Of a stretch of DNA of 64,000 nt, positions 8,900-19,434 are shown piece after piece; positions within the stretch are counted from its first letter, which is position 1, and each line of letters begins with the position of its first letter. The notes beneath the pieces were generated by a model that worked only from the letters and a program-made list of their open reading frames with translations, did not search any database and had not been told where the DNA came from. Source of the stretch: Spiroplasma sp. SV19 (GTDB lineage: Bacteria; Bacillota_I; Bacilli_A; Mycoplasmatales; Mycoplasmataceae). The translations under genes and the position numbers were made by a program. Location of the stretch: the NCBI RefSeq assembly GCF_030060925.1, contig NZ_CP045455.1, positions 1,116,001 to 1,180,000 on the forward strand, read 5' to 3'.

Positions 8900-9908
8900 A
8901 ACAGGATATTATAGTGCTGTTTATTTTTTAAAGACAGCTAATATTTTACAAAATGAGAAACCAAATGATGTCGTAACAATGCAATTTTTTCAGCGTGAAG
9001 AAAACGTTATTTTAGCGGGTGTTAATGAATGTGTTGAATTATTAAAAACAGAAACTTTTAATCCAGAAACACTTGAAATTTCGGCTTTAACTGATGGTGA
9101 TTTAATTCAACCACATGAACCGGTATTAAAAGTAGTCGGGCATTATTATCAATTTGGTCATTTGGAAGGAATTATTGATGGTATTTTAGCACGACAAACT
9201 AGTATTGCCACTAATTGCCATCGAGTTTTACAGGTAGCAAATAATAAACCAGTTATTTATATGAATGATCGTAGTGATTATTATTATAATCAAGAAAATG
9301 ATGGCTATGCTGCTAAAGTTGGGGGAATTACTAATTTTGTGACGGTAGCGCAAGTAACAAAATTAGCTGGTAATTATGAGCCGATGGGAACCGTGCCCCA
9401 TGCTTTAATTCAAGCTTTTAATGGTGATTTAATTGCAGCATTACATGCTTATCAACGGTTTTATCCAACTGATAAATTAGTAGCTTTAGTTGATTATAAT
9501 AATGATGTTATTACTGATACGCTAAAAGTTGCTACTGAGTTTCCAAATTTATATGCTGTTCGAATTGATACATCGCCAGCTTTGATTGATAAATTTTTTC
9601 TTGGTAAAGAAAAACAATATCCAGTTGGCGAAATTAATGGGGTAAATAAACATTTAGTTTGTGCTTTACGTCAACAATTAGATCAACAAGGTTATGATTA
9701 TGTTAAACTTATTGTTTCTTCAGGATTTAATGTCCAAAAAATTATTGAATTTGAAAAGGAAGGAGTACCAGTAGATATTTATGGAGTTGGTCAATCGTTA
9801 GCAAAAATTAATATTGGTTTTACTGGTGATGCGGTTCAATTAAATGGCATTGATCAAGCCAAAGTTGGTCGTCATAACATTATTTCAAATCGACTAGTTA
9901 AAAAGTAA
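8886..9908 (+). CDS. pncB: Nicotinate phosphoribosyltransferase
   Basis: The 340-residue enzyme converts nicotinate and PRPP to nicotinate mononucleotide, the entry of NAD salvage. Recognisable parts are the segment TNCHRVLQ, GGITNFVTVAQ, the GTVPHALIQAF motif, and the C-terminal phosphate-binding GVGQSLA with FTGDAVQ. The ATG at 8886, with AAAGGAATA upstream, is preferred to a TTG 75 bases earlier. It lies in an operon after the M42 peptidase and ytpR. Confidence 0.92.
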   Translation: MSKIKTGYYSAVYFLKTANILQNEKPNDVVTMQFFQREENVILAGVNECVELLKTETFNPETLEISALTDGDLIQPHEPVLKVVGHYYQFGHLEGIIDGILARQTSIATNCHRVLQVANNKPVIYMNDRSDYYYNQENDGYAAKVGGITNFVTVAQVTKLAGNYEPMGTVPHALIQAFNGDLIAALHAYQRFYPTDKLVALVDYNNDVITDTLKVATEFPNLYAVRIDTSPALIDKFFLGKEKQYPVGEINGVNKHLVCALRQQLDQQGYDYVKLIVSSGFNVQKIIEFEKEGVPVDIYGVGQSLAKINIGFTGDAVQLNGIDQAKVGRHNIISNRLVKK

Positions 9909-9917
9909 GAAATGTTT

Positions 9918-9923
9918 TATAAT
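9918..9923 (+). promoter_or_regulatory. -10 box before the 9947 gene
   Basis: TATAAT in GTTTTATAATATAGG, 29 bases upstream of ATG with GGGGG as ribosome-binding site in between. Confidence 0.5.
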
Positions 9924-9946
9924 ATAGGTAAATAAAGGGGGTTTTC

Positions 9947-11017
9947 ATGATGAATGAAAATAAAAACCAAAAAATAGAATCTTATTATAATCATGATGAT
10001 GCATATCCTCATCAAAAGCGTGAACAAAAACAGCAAACAGAAGAAACAACAAAAACAACTAGTGTTGATCATAATGTTGAGAAAAAACCTCCTTTAAATT
10101 CATTAGGAGAAGTTATTTCGCCATTGTATGGGAAAAAACTTGATGGTGCTAATGAATTTAAAAACACGATGAGTAATTATGAACATAATTTGCATGATGA
10201 AGTAGAAAATGCTGCTTCAAATTCAATTAATGAAATTATTGAACAAAAAATTGTTGAGAAGAAAGCTGAATTGGCAAAAATCCATGTTGTTGAAGAAAAG
10301 ATTCCAAATGTTGAAAAAGCGAATGTTGAACGATATTTTAAAAAATATGATCCGTTAACAGATGGTGGCACAATTAAATCAACTTTGAAAAATCGTAATA
10401 AATTATCAGAGCAAGCAGCGAAAACTGTATCATTTTTATTTAAACCACGTAAGAATGGGGAAAATATTTTTGGTGAACGAACAGCTGAATTAACATTGGA
10501 ATTAGAACAAATTAAAGAAAAAATTAGTAATCCGAAACCTCGTCATCAAGTAGATGAATATGAACAAACAGCATTGTTTAAAGGACTGGAAGAACAAAAA
10601 CTAATTAATGAACAAATTCGGCAAGCGGTGGCTGAAGCCTACCATATTGATGATAATTTTTCAGAAAATATGCCATTAGAAGAACGCCGTCGCTTAATTC
10701 AAAATAACTCAACTAAAGCGGGAGCAGTTAGATTTAAGGCATTACTTAATTTACAAGAAAGTAATTTAAACAATCAATTTCTACGTCGTTCAAAATCGCT
10801 TACCCCATATCATAAAAATTTGCATGATTTACGAAAAGAGAATTCTAATTCAGAAACAAAACATGTTAATGATTATTATACTAATCGTAATCCATATTTA
10901 TCACGAATGTTAGAAATGGAAGAACGAACAGCAAGGGCGGCGGAAGAAAAGCGAAAAGAACGAATTAAAGCCCAAATTAATGAAAGTCAAAATCTTGATA
11001 AAGATGAGAATAAATAA
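9947..11017 (+). CDS. Charged coiled-coil-like cytoplasmic protein, unrecognised
   Basis: The 356-residue protein is very hydrophilic, rich in Glu, Lys, Asn and Gln, with no signal or membrane segment. Heptad-like stretches occur around residues 75-110, 165-200 and 315-350, and much of the N-terminal 70 residues looks disordered. It has no Trp, so no TGA. Strong RBS AAAGGGGG precedes ATGATG. A structural or scaffold role would be consistent, but I do not recognise a family. Confidence 0.8.
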   Translation: MMNENKNQKIESYYNHDDAYPHQKREQKQQTEETTKTTSVDHNVEKKPPLNSLGEVISPLYGKKLDGANEFKNTMSNYEHNLHDEVENAASNSINEIIEQKIVEKKAELAKIHVVEEKIPNVEKANVERYFKKYDPLTDGGTIKSTLKNRNKLSEQAAKTVSFLFKPRKNGENIFGERTAELTLELEQIKEKISNPKPRHQVDEYEQTALFKGLEEQKLINEQIRQAVAEAYHIDDNFSENMPLEERRRLIQNNSTKAGAVRFKALLNLQESNLNNQFLRRSKSLTPYHKNLHDLRKENSNSETKHVNDYYTNRNPYLSRMLEMEERTARAAEEKRKERIKAQINESQNLDKDENK

Positions 11018-11098
11018 GTATTTTTATTTTGATATTAGATAAAATAAGTTATAATGTAAAAGTAATATTTAATTCGGTGAGAAAAAAGGGTGAAAAAA

Positions 11099-11452
11099 AT
11101 GATATATATCTTAGCAACTAGTGATGATTTATTAATTTCACAAACAATTTTAATTATTGTTTTATTATGTTTAGCAATTGTATTTTGTTGTTATGGAATT
11201 ATTGCGGCACGGAAAGTTGCAATTGCTGCTAAGAAATTTGATTATTTTGTTGAAGACTTAACTTATAAATCAGAAATGTTAAACTCTACTGTTGATACAG
11301 TTGTTAAAGTTTCAAATTATATTGATGTCTTTGAAGCTTTTGCTAAACGGAATGTTAAAGCATGAGTAAAAGTTATTGCCCGTAATAAAGATATTGCTTA
11401 TCGAATTGTTGATAAATTAAAAGATTTTGCTAATTCTGATGAGAAGGAATAA
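11099..11452 (+). CDS. Small membrane protein with DUF948-like layout
   Basis: The 117-residue protein has one N-terminal transmembrane segment (about residues 12-37) followed by an amphipathic helical region, KKFDYFVEDLTYKSEMLNSTVDTVV, the arrangement of DUF948/YtxG proteins. I prefer ATG 11099 with AAAGGGTG upstream over GTG 11090. TGA at 11363 is Trp. It ends two bases before a YtxH-like gene, and the YtxG-YtxH pairing is known from Firmicutes, which supports the assignment by context. Confidence 0.7.
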
Positions 11453-11454
11453 TT

Positions 11455-11961
11455 ATGGCTTTTAAGTTTGTTAAAACATTAGCAATTATGGTAACGGGGA
11501 TGCTTATTGCTCCCAAAAAAGGATCAGAATTACGGCAAGATTTTATTAATTTAGTTAAAAAGTATAATCCACAATTGAAAAAAATGGTTAATAAGATTGA
11601 AATTGTGTGAGAAAAATCACAAGGAATTGAATCAGATGAAGTAGCAGCTGATATTGAATTACGAATTAAAGATGTTAAGGGAGCAGTAGAAATTTTAGAT
11701 TCTGCTTCAACAAAAGAAATGGCTTATAAAGTATTGAAAAAAATTGATGTTGGGACAGTAAAATTAATTAAAGCTGCTGCAAAATCACCGAACGTTCGTG
11801 CTGTTGCGAAGGATTTAGCTAAAATAACAGTTTCGGCAATTGATGCGGGAATTAAAGTAAACGAAGATTTGAAAAAAACATCAGCGTCAATTTCAGAAAA
11901 AATTATTGAAGAGGAAAAACCTAATCAAATTAAAAAAATCGCAAAAGTCGAGAAAGAATAA
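11455..11961 (+). CDS. YtxH domain-containing protein
   Basis: The 168-residue protein starts with a short hydrophobic segment and the YtxH signature MLIAPKKGSELRQDF, where Firmicutes proteins have LFAPxSGxELR. The rest is a Lys/Ala-rich helical region. YtxH proteins are small membrane-associated proteins of unclear role, some stress-induced. One TGA-Trp. It follows the DUF948-like gene by two bases. Confidence 0.78.
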
Positions 11962-11984
11962 CTCTAACAAATTAGAGTTTTTTA
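11961..11984 (+). terminator. Terminator of the YtxH cluster
   Basis: ACTCTAA and TTAGAGT form a compact hairpin followed by six T. Confidence 0.8.
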
Positions 11985-12001
11985 AATAGTAAAGGGAATA
12001 A

Positions 12002-13255
12002 ATGATGGTAAAAAATATTATAGAAGAGTTAAGATGACGCGGTTTATTAAAACAAGTAACTAATGAGACAAAATTATTAAAGGCCCAAACTTTTAAAAAA
12101 GGAGTTTATTGTGGTTTTGATCCAACCGGTGATTCATTACATGTTGGTCATTTAATTCAAATTATGTTACTAAAACGCTTTGAAATGTTTGGTTTTCAGC
12201 CAATTGCAATTATTGGTGGTGGAACAGGAATGATTGGTGATCCAAGTGGCAAAAAAGCAGAACGGGTATTATTAGATGACCAGACAATTGTGCATAATGT
12301 CCAAGCAATAAGTAAACAAATGCAACAATTAATTGGAGAAAACATAAGAATGGTTAATAATGCTGATTGGTTACAAAAAATGACTTTAATTGATTTTTTA
12401 CGAAATGTTGGAAAAGATTTTAATATTAGTTATTTATTAGCAAAAGAAAATATTGCAACAAGAATTGATGTTGGTTTATCATATACCGAGTTTGCTTATA
12501 CTTTATTACAAGCATATGATTTTTACCAATTATATATTAATTATGATTGCGCTGTTCAAACAGGAGGAAGTGATCAATGAGGGAATATCACGTCAGGGAC
12601 AGACTATATTCATAAACAAATTGGGGAAGATAATTTAGCATGTGGTCTGACAATGAATTTATTAACCAAAGCTGATGGAACAAAATTTGGCAAAACAGAA
12701 TCAGGAGCAGTTTGGTTAGATCCAGAAAAAACTTCGCCGTATGAATTTTATCAATTCTTCTTTAATCAAGATGACCAAGAAACTGGCAAATTGTTACGTT
12801 ATTTAACAATGCTAAGTGAAGCAGAAATTATTACAATTGAAAAAGAACATCAAAAAGAACCAGCAAAGCGAATTGCGCAAAAAAAATTAGCAGAAGCAGT
12901 AACATTATTTGTACATCAAGCGGAAGGTTTGACAACTGCACAAATTGTTAGTGAAGCATTATTTAGTGGTAATTTGCATCAATTATCTGTCCACCAGTTA
13001 GATCAATTACAAAGTAGTTTACCATTTTTTTCATTAAGAACTTTTGATTTGCCAATCCTTGATTTATTAGTTCAAGCTGAAATTGTAATGTCAAAACGAG
13101 AAGGGCGAGAGTTCTTAGAACAAGGAGCAATTACGGTGAATGGTGACATTGTTGGTGATGAAACTTGAACTGTTACAAAAGATAAATTTTTATTTAATAA
13201 ATACTTAATTGTTCGTCGTGGAAAACGAAAATATTATTTAATTTCTTGTGAATAA
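12002..13255 (+). CDS. tyrS: Tyrosine--tRNA ligase
   Basis: The 417-residue class I synthetase charges tRNA-Tyr. The HIGH-type motif appears as HVGH in the segment PTGDSLHVGH, the KMSKS-type loop as KFGKT, and an S4 RNA-binding domain lies at the C-terminus around SKREGREFLEQG. Several TGA codons are Trp. Two adjacent ATGs (12002 and 12005) follow AAAGGG; either may start. Length and domain order are normal. Confidence 0.95.
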
Positions 13256-13270
13256 TTGATTATTTAAAAT

Positions 13271-13300
13271 AAAATACACACTTGCAAAAGTGTGTATTTT
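13271..13300. terminator. Bidirectional terminator after tyrS
   Basis: AAAATACACACTT and AAGTGTGTATTTT form a 13-bp perfect stem with loop GCAA. It lies between convergent tyrS and the 13312 gene. Confidence 0.85.
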
Positions 13301-13311
13301 AAGATATAAAA

Positions 13312-13557
13312 TTATTTTAGTTCAACGGTTTTACTTTTAATTGTTTTATTTTTATTTTTAACATAAAGGCGAGTATAATAAATTACTTGAATTAACAATA
13401 CAACAAAGATGTTAATGAATGCAAATAAACGACAATGTCAAGGTGTTTGCGGTAATGCTAAAACAGCAATCAATAATGCTAAAGCATACGCATTTAGTGT
13501 TCCTCAGATTGTAATTTTATGTCATAATTTCAATTTTCTTTTAGTAGTTTTTTTCAT
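13312..13557 (-). CDS. Small membrane protein, two transmembrane segments
   Basis: The minus-strand frame from ATG 13557 to TAA at 13312-13314 encodes 81 residues with three TGA-Trp codons, so it is invisible under the standard code. It begins with a Lys-rich stretch, then LNAYALALLIAVLALPQTPW and a second hydrophobic helix, FAFINIFVVLLIQVIYY, and ends in a basic tail. AAAGG lies upstream of the start. A two-helix integral membrane protein of unknown role. Confidence 0.65.
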
Positions 13558-13738
13558 GTTTAGAACCTTTCTGGTATATTTGACCATTTATATATGTGTA
13601 AAATTACACTTGCTACTATTTTAACTCAAAAATCTTAAAATATGTTTTTTATTAGTTAATTTTTAATATTTTTTGATATTTTAAGTTAAAAATAAATGAC
13701 TTATTATTCATAAAATGAGATTTTTCTCATTTTTAATG

Positions 13739-13744
13739 TATAAT
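13739..13744 (+). promoter_or_regulatory. -10 box of the AbiL-like pair
   Basis: TATAAT in ATGTATAATTGAAG, 34 bases before the ATPase start. A short GAGA...TCTC inverted repeat (GAGATTTTTCTC) lies just upstream. Confidence 0.5.
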
Positions 13745-13777
13745 TGAAGATATAAAATTACAAGGGAGCATATTATT

Positions 13778-15058
13778 ATGAACAATTTTTTAATTAAGAC
13801 AATAAAATTTAGTGGCTTTCGAAAATTTGATAAAGAAGTAGAAATAAAATTTGATACTAATAAAAATTTATATAATTATAAGCATTCAATTAAAGAAATA
13901 AAATTTAAAAATAACGAAACAAAGGATTTTAATTCTGTTATTGGTATTATTGGTGCCAATGCTTCGGGGAAATCGACAATTTTAGAATTATTTTTAAAAT
14001 ATCAACAATTTAATGAGACGGGTTTAATTTTTAATAAGGAAATTATTAATCCGATTGGAATGAAATATCGTAGTCAACAAAAAATATTTAATCAATCAGA
14101 TTTTAATACTAATAGTAACTGTATTAGAATTATGGTTTTTTTCGCAACTGATGATGGAAACTATACTCATGAAGTAATAATTAGAAATCCACATTTTTTT
14201 GAAGAAACAATTTTTAAAAATAAAGAAATTATTTGACAGCAAGTGAATGGTGATTTGCCTAAACTAAATTTTTTACGTTTCTATTTATTAGCAAATTCAC
14301 AAATTAAAAAAAATGAGAGCAATCAATTTATAAATTTATTAACTGATGAAGCTAATACATTTGGTGAAATGTTACTAAAAATGTTTAAGTCTTTCTTTAG
14401 TTTTAATCTTATTTTAGAAAAACAATATTTAATTGATGAAAGTTTAAATGAGTTATTTTTACATAGTACTAGAAATTCTGAATCACAACAATTGTTACAG
14501 CAAAAAATTAATATTATTATTTCAACTATTGATCCAAGTGTTAGGGGTGTATCATTTCAAGTTAAAAAGATTACAGATCCCTATAATTTTAATAAAACGA
14601 TAAAACAGTTATCAATTCAACATGTTGAATTAAAAGATGGCACTAAAATCCCATTTTTTCTTCTTTCTGAAGGGACATTAAAATTTATGTCAAAAATATT
14701 AATGCTGTTAAGAATTACAGAAAAATTAGAAACTTATAGTTATATTTTAATAGATGAGTTAGATAATTCATGACATCCAAATTTAACGCGTTTTTTTATT
14801 AGATTATTTAAAGCAAATTTCTTTAAAAATATTATTCTAATTTTTACTGCCCATAATCCTTATATTTTTGAAGAAGTTAGAAAAGATGCTATTTATATAA
14901 TTGATCGCGATAATAATGTGACATCTTTTAATGAATTACGTTGAAATAATAAACCAATTCGAAATGATTTTAAATTTTCGAAAAATTATTTTGATGAAGT
15001 TATTGGCTCACATCCTTCTAATGATGATTTTGAGAATTTTTGTGAGGAAATGATTTAA
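13778..15058 (+). CDS. AAA ATPase of RloA/AbiLi type
   Basis: The 426-residue protein is an ABC/SMC-like AAA ATPase. Walker A is GANASGKST at residues 59-67, the N-terminus has the typical ISGFRKFDKEVEI-like strand, Walker B is ILIDELDNSWHP around 324-335, and a switch His lies in FTAHNPYIFEE. Such ATPases are found in OLD, RloA and AbiLi proteins. TGA codons are Trp. The next gene starts on the last base of this stop codon (TAATG), and encodes an RloB-like protein, the standard partner, so an AbiL-like abortive-infection pair is the best reading. RBS AAGGGAGC. Confidence 0.85.
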
Positions 15059-15552
15059 TGGTATCATTGCACAAATATGTCATTATTTGTTTTGAAGGAA
15101 AGGAAGCTAATACAGAGAAAAAATATTTTAAGGGTATTAATAATAATGAAAAAATAAAAGATGAAATTTTTGCAATAACTCATTTGACATTTAAGAGTTT
15201 AAGAATTAAAAGTGATGGAGATTATAAGAAAAAATTAGAAACTATACTTCTTTCAGTCACACCAGGTAACTCAAATTTTAGGGTTTTTATTATTTTAGAT
15301 AATGATAATGAAGCTATTAATAATATTAAGAAATATAGAAATAAAATTTTTAGTATCATTGCAGATATTTTAGATATTGAGGAGAAAAATATATTTTTAA
15401 TTGAGTTGCCTTTAAATAAAACATTTGAATATTATTTAAAATTGCATTTTCCTGATTATGATGTTTCAAAAGATGATAAGATTTTTATTAAGGAACAATT
15501 AGGCTCTAATTATAAACAAAAAATGTTGATTATTTTAATAAGTTATTATTAA
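15058..15552 (+). pseudogene. RloB/AbiLii-like protein, frameshifted near the C-terminus
   Basis: The ORF encodes 164 residues beginning with KYVIICFEGKEANTEKKYF, the RloB-type opening with an acidic residue at E13, followed by a Toprim-like DxD at D81/D83 in FIILDNDNE. After the A6 run at 15518-15523 the annotated frame ends quickly in hydrophobic residues, whereas the frame obtained by adding one A continues YFNKLLLTNNFSCLEKNL and stops at 15627-15629. So the intact protein would have about 190 residues. It may be a real mutation, a sequencing error or a slippery phase-variable tract. The N-terminal core is intact. Confidence 0.75.
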
Positions 15553-15619
15553 CTAATAATTTCAGTTGTTTGGAAAAAAATTTAAAAGCAATTAAATGTG
15601 ACTATCTTAAATTAATAAA

Positions 15620-15653
15620 TAAAAAATAATACAAAATGTATTATTTTTTATTT
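15620..15653. terminator. Shared terminator between convergent genes
   Basis: AAAAAATAATAC and GTATTATTTTTT form a 12-bp stem. It serves the AbiL-like pair and the 15648 minus gene, overlapping both stop regions. Confidence 0.8.
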
Positions 15654-15995
15654 ATTAATTAGGATTTTCTTTTTACTTAATTCTAATTCACTTTTAGATT
15701 TTTCATATATTTCAACAATTGCTTTATGACGCAGATATTCTTCTTCAGAAATATTTTGGATTATGCGTTCCTTAATTTCATCTTCAATAAACAAAGATAT
15801 ATGTTTGTTTAATGTATTAATTGCTTTTTCGATTTCTTCGTTTGTTGCAACATAATCAGAAATTAATTCAAATTTTTCTTCTCAATTTAAACTATTAACA
15901 AATTCTAAGATAAATCGCGGATTCTCTTTAATATATTCTGATAAAGGCTTATCAACATGTTCGTCAATAAAAATATCAATTTTTTCTGGTAACAT
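15648..15995 (-). CDS. Acidic 115-aa protein, unrecognised
   Basis: The minus-strand frame from ATG 15995 to TAA at 15648-15650 encodes 115 residues with one TGA-Trp. It is acidic, all-alpha in appearance (EIEKAINTLNKHISLFIEDEIKERI in pieces), with no membrane segment. AGGAGG lies 12 bases upstream of the ATG. It is convergent with the AbiL-like pair; whether it is linked to it is unknown. Confidence 0.65.
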
Positions 15996-16169
15996 TTATG
16001 TTTTATACCTCCTGAATTTTTTATGTCAATAATTTTATTTCTTTAAATTATCAACTTCATTTTAATTATAGCATTTATTTTTTAAAAAAAATTTTTGCAT
16101 TTTTAAAAATAAATATATATAATAATTTAAAGTACCGGAAGTAATTCTATAAAGGCAAGGTATAAAAAG

Positions 16170-16988
16170 ATGGACAAACTAATTTTTACTTTTTTTGGGT
16201 TTACATATATTGATTGAGAATTATTATTTTTTATTGCTAAAATACTAGTTTTTTTTGCGGTCCTTTATTTTGCCTCATATATTACTAATCTTTGTGTTTT
16301 AAGAATAAGAATGAAAAAAACTTTGGCAATTATATTTTTAATTGCAATTCAAGTTAGTTTTTATTTTTTATTAACAGGTACCTCACGTTTGCTAATTATT
16401 CATAATTTATTGCACTTAATGACTTTTATTATTAGTTGATGAGTTTTAATTGGTAAGCAATATTTCCCAAATTATTATACTGATTCAATCATTTGTGCTG
16501 TGTCCATTACTTTCGGAATTCTTTTAATTGCAACATATTTAATTGAAAAAGTTGAAGTTAAGATGGCAGATAGTACTGTTATTTTTGGTTTTTTAGGTTT
16601 TGTTTCAGTTATTGTAACATTATATTTTTTCCGTCAATTGTGAGCAAAATATTTAAAAATGGTTTTAGTCAATAAGATTTTAATTTATGTTAATGCTATG
16701 AAAGCAAATCATAGTGTTTTATTTGAAAATAATTTGTCAGTTGTACTGTTTTCTCAAAGTGTTTTTGTGTTGTTTTCAATTGCTTTTTCAGTTGATAGTT
16801 CAATTATGGTTTATAAGATTTTATTAATTTTTAAGAAGTATAAAATTAAGCAGAACCTTCGTTTGGTTTCTTTAATTGATTTAGATAATATTATTAAATG
16901 ACTACAAATGTATATGCTAGTTAATAAACGTGGTGAAAAAGAATTAAAAATAATTGTTAATGGTTATAAACGGGAGTTATTGAATTAG
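16170..16988 (+). CDS. Polytopic membrane protein, unrecognised
   Basis: The 272-residue protein has about six or seven hydrophobic segments (for example residues 18-40, 50-68, 74-92, 105-125, 135-155 and 190-215) and a basic C-terminal tail. Four or more TGA codons are Trp. GGCAAGG lies about eight bases before the ATG. A lipoprotein gene follows 76 bases later. I see no transport motif. Confidence 0.7.
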
Positions 16989-17064
16989 AATGTTTTCTTA
17001 GATAGTTATTTTTGACTAAATAAAAGTTTTTATTGATAGTAGAGAGTGTAAAGGAGACAAAGAA

Positions 17065-18711
17065 ATGAAAAAACTTTTAACTATTTTAGGGAGTTTTGTT
17101 TTAACTAGTTCAGGGGCTTTAAGTGTTATAGCATGTCAAAATCAACCTTCTGTTGTAAAACCAACCAATGATCCAAATTCTGAGCCTCCACAAGACAAAC
17201 CATTTGACGAGAGTGAAAAAGATCCTCTTCAACAGAAAAAAAATAGAATTATTAATAAATTAAATCGTTTTTCTGAATTAACACCAATAATTGTTGACAG
17301 TAATGATTTTCAGACAGTTAATGGTGATGATGCATTTGATATTTTAAAAAGTAATTTTACTGACTTTGGTGATGATTTAACATTAGCACAAACTAATTTC
17401 AACAAAATTGAAGTTGTTGATAACTCAACAATGCATTATGGGAAATTAGAATTAACGGCAAATTTTAAGGGAGAAGAATTAATTAATCCAAAAACAAAGG
17501 ATAATAATTTTTCTGTGGCAGTTACTACTAATAATTTAAAATTAACAAATGAAACAATTCAGAAATTAAATCAAAGTTTAACAATTGTTTTTTCAAAAAT
17601 GAACCTTCCAATTGCGGGTAGTAATTTACCAATTAAAACTATTTTGGACTTAATTGTTCAGTTTGGTTTATTTAATAATGTACCAACTGTTATTCCAACA
17701 AAATTTGATGATAGTGATGCAAATTGAAAAGGATGACAAAATTTTGTTAATTCATTAACTACTTTACCATTTGTTGGTGAGTTTCTTAAAGATGGGGTTA
17801 TTGATCAGACAATTAACGAAAAAATCCCGTTAGGAGGAACAGTAACAGTTACTATTAAAGGAAAATATCTTGATATTTTAAATAGTTTAGCACCAGATAT
17901 CATTCATTTTCGTAATTTTATCATTGAACAACATCAACAGCAAAAATCACAAAATTTATTGTTGCTATTAATTCAGTACTTATTTGATACACCACGAAAC
18001 ATTAATAATGATGGTTTTTTAAATGTTAATAAAAATCTCGATAGCAATAAGGGTGGTAAAATTAAATTTACTACTAATTTAGAACATATTTTGCATAATT
18101 TATTTGATGGTTGAAACAACAAAAGTAATGAATGATCAGCTGTTAGAACCCCAATTTCAGTTGTGGTTGTGATTAAAGTGCTTTTAATAACAACAACTAT
18201 TAATATTAAATATGAAAAAGTTCCAGTACCTTTCTGAAAAATATTAGCATTAACATCGGGTACAGAAGGAATTATTGATATTCTTCCGATTAACCATCTT
18301 AAATCTTTTGTTAATCAACTATTTAATTATGATTTAAATTCGGATTTAAAATTAACAGCTCGTATTATTAAGTGAGATACTTCTTTTTCAATTCCCCTTA
18401 ATAAAACAATTCAGCAATTAATTCCAACAATGCTAAAAGTTAATGGTCATAGTGATGAAGCAATTGCTGATAGTGATGTTAGATTAACTAGTGGTAAAAT
18501 GCATATTGAATATCAAGATCAACCAAATGGTGAATGAAAATTAGCGAATAGTGTTGATGATTTAACATCCGCACTTGATATGCGAATTAATATTGATGGG
18601 ATCGGTTTTACTGTTAAATCAATTAATGATAAAACAATTTTATTTAAAACAACTAATGAAGACTTACATATGATTTTTATTCCGGATATTGACTCAAACA
18701 TTTTAAGTTAA
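17065..18711 (+). CDS. Large lipoprotein, 548 aa
   Basis: The N-terminus MKKLLTILGSFVLTSSG followed by SVIAC is a Spiroplasma lipoprotein signal peptide with lipobox Cys24. A Pro/Asp/Glu-rich linker follows, then a long extracellular region with repeated beta-like segments. Many TGA codons are Trp, and I checked the frame to TAA at 18709-18711. Surface exposure is inferred from lipidation. No enzymatic motif is evident. RBS AAAGGAGAC. Confidence 0.85.
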
Positions 18712-18773
18712 CAATTCCTGACAAAGTTGCTATAGATTTTTCAACGATAAACAAGGGATAAATAATAAATATA

Positions 18774-18808
18774 AATGACTTTGATAATAACATCAAAGTC
18801 ATTTTTTT
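18774..18808 (+). terminator. Terminator after the lipoprotein
   Basis: AATGACTTTGA and TCAAAGTCATT form an 11-bp stem followed by seven T. Confidence 0.9.
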
Positions 18809-18865
18809 AGTTTAAAATTTGATTTTATGATGAATCTCCTTTGTTAACAACCATTTTTTAAATCA

Positions 18866-18894
18866 TTGCATTTTTAATTTATAATCAGTATAAT
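18866..18894 (+). promoter_or_regulatory. Promoter of the PTS IIB gene
   Basis: TTGCAT (18866-18871) and TATAAT (18889-18894) are separated by 17 bases, a good sigma-A type promoter 38 bases before the ATG. Confidence 0.7.
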
Positions 18895-18931
18895 TTAATG
18901 TGAATAGGTATAGGAAAAATGGAGGCTTTAT

Positions 18932-19225
18932 ATGAAAAAGATTAGTTTAATTTGTTCAGCGGGGATTAGTACTAATCGAATTTTAGATAAGATCAATGAT
19001 GTTATTACAAAAAATAATTATGATATGCAGTTTTTTGCAATAACACCAGAAGAATTAGAAAATGATGATTATGATATTATTTTATTAGCCCCGCAAGTTG
19101 AATATTTAACAACAAAAATAAAAGCTATTTTAAAAAATAGTAAAGTTGTTGTTTTACCATCTGAATTGTATATTAATAATGATTCAGAAGGGATTATTAA
19201 TTTTGTCAATACATTATCGGATTAG
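18932..19225 (+). CDS. PTS IIB component, lactose/cellobiose family
   Basis: The 97-residue protein has the IIB-Lac/Cel phosphocysteine loop: Cys8 in LICSAGISTN, followed by the Rossmann-like fold typical of cellobiose IIB. In the PTS the Cys accepts phosphate from IIA and passes it to the sugar in IIC. No IIA or IIC gene lies next to it, so it must work with components encoded elsewhere. It has its own promoter and a strong RBS TGGAGGC. Confidence 0.85.
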   Translation: MKKISLICSAGISTNRILDKINDVITKNNYDMQFFAITPEELENDDYDIILLAPQVEYLTTKIKAILKNSKVVVLPSELYINNDSEGIINFVNTLSD

Positions 19226-19434
19226 ATTAAACAAAATAGTGCAAAGATAGTTTTCCTTGATTTCTGGCATTATTTTTTTATTTTTCGAGATATTAGCCAT
19301 TATTTTTTATCAAACTTTTTACTTATTTTTGTTACAAAATAAAAATATTTTTTATATAAAAGGTATATACTTTATTTTTTGTGTTAGAATATATGTGTAT
19401 TATTTTTGACTAAAGAAAGAGTGGTGATATTTCT
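19226..19434. other. A/T-rich intergenic region before the Mg-ATPase leader
   Basis: No ORF or clear hairpin is seen in about 200 bases. A TTGTGTTAGAATATATG stretch near 19380-19396 could contain the promoter of the mgtA leader. Confidence 0.4.

Noticed and set aside
13409-13624. Plus-strand ORF of 71 codons
   Set aside because: It is antisense to the better supported minus-strand membrane protein at 13312-13557, which has an RBS and two clean transmembrane helices.
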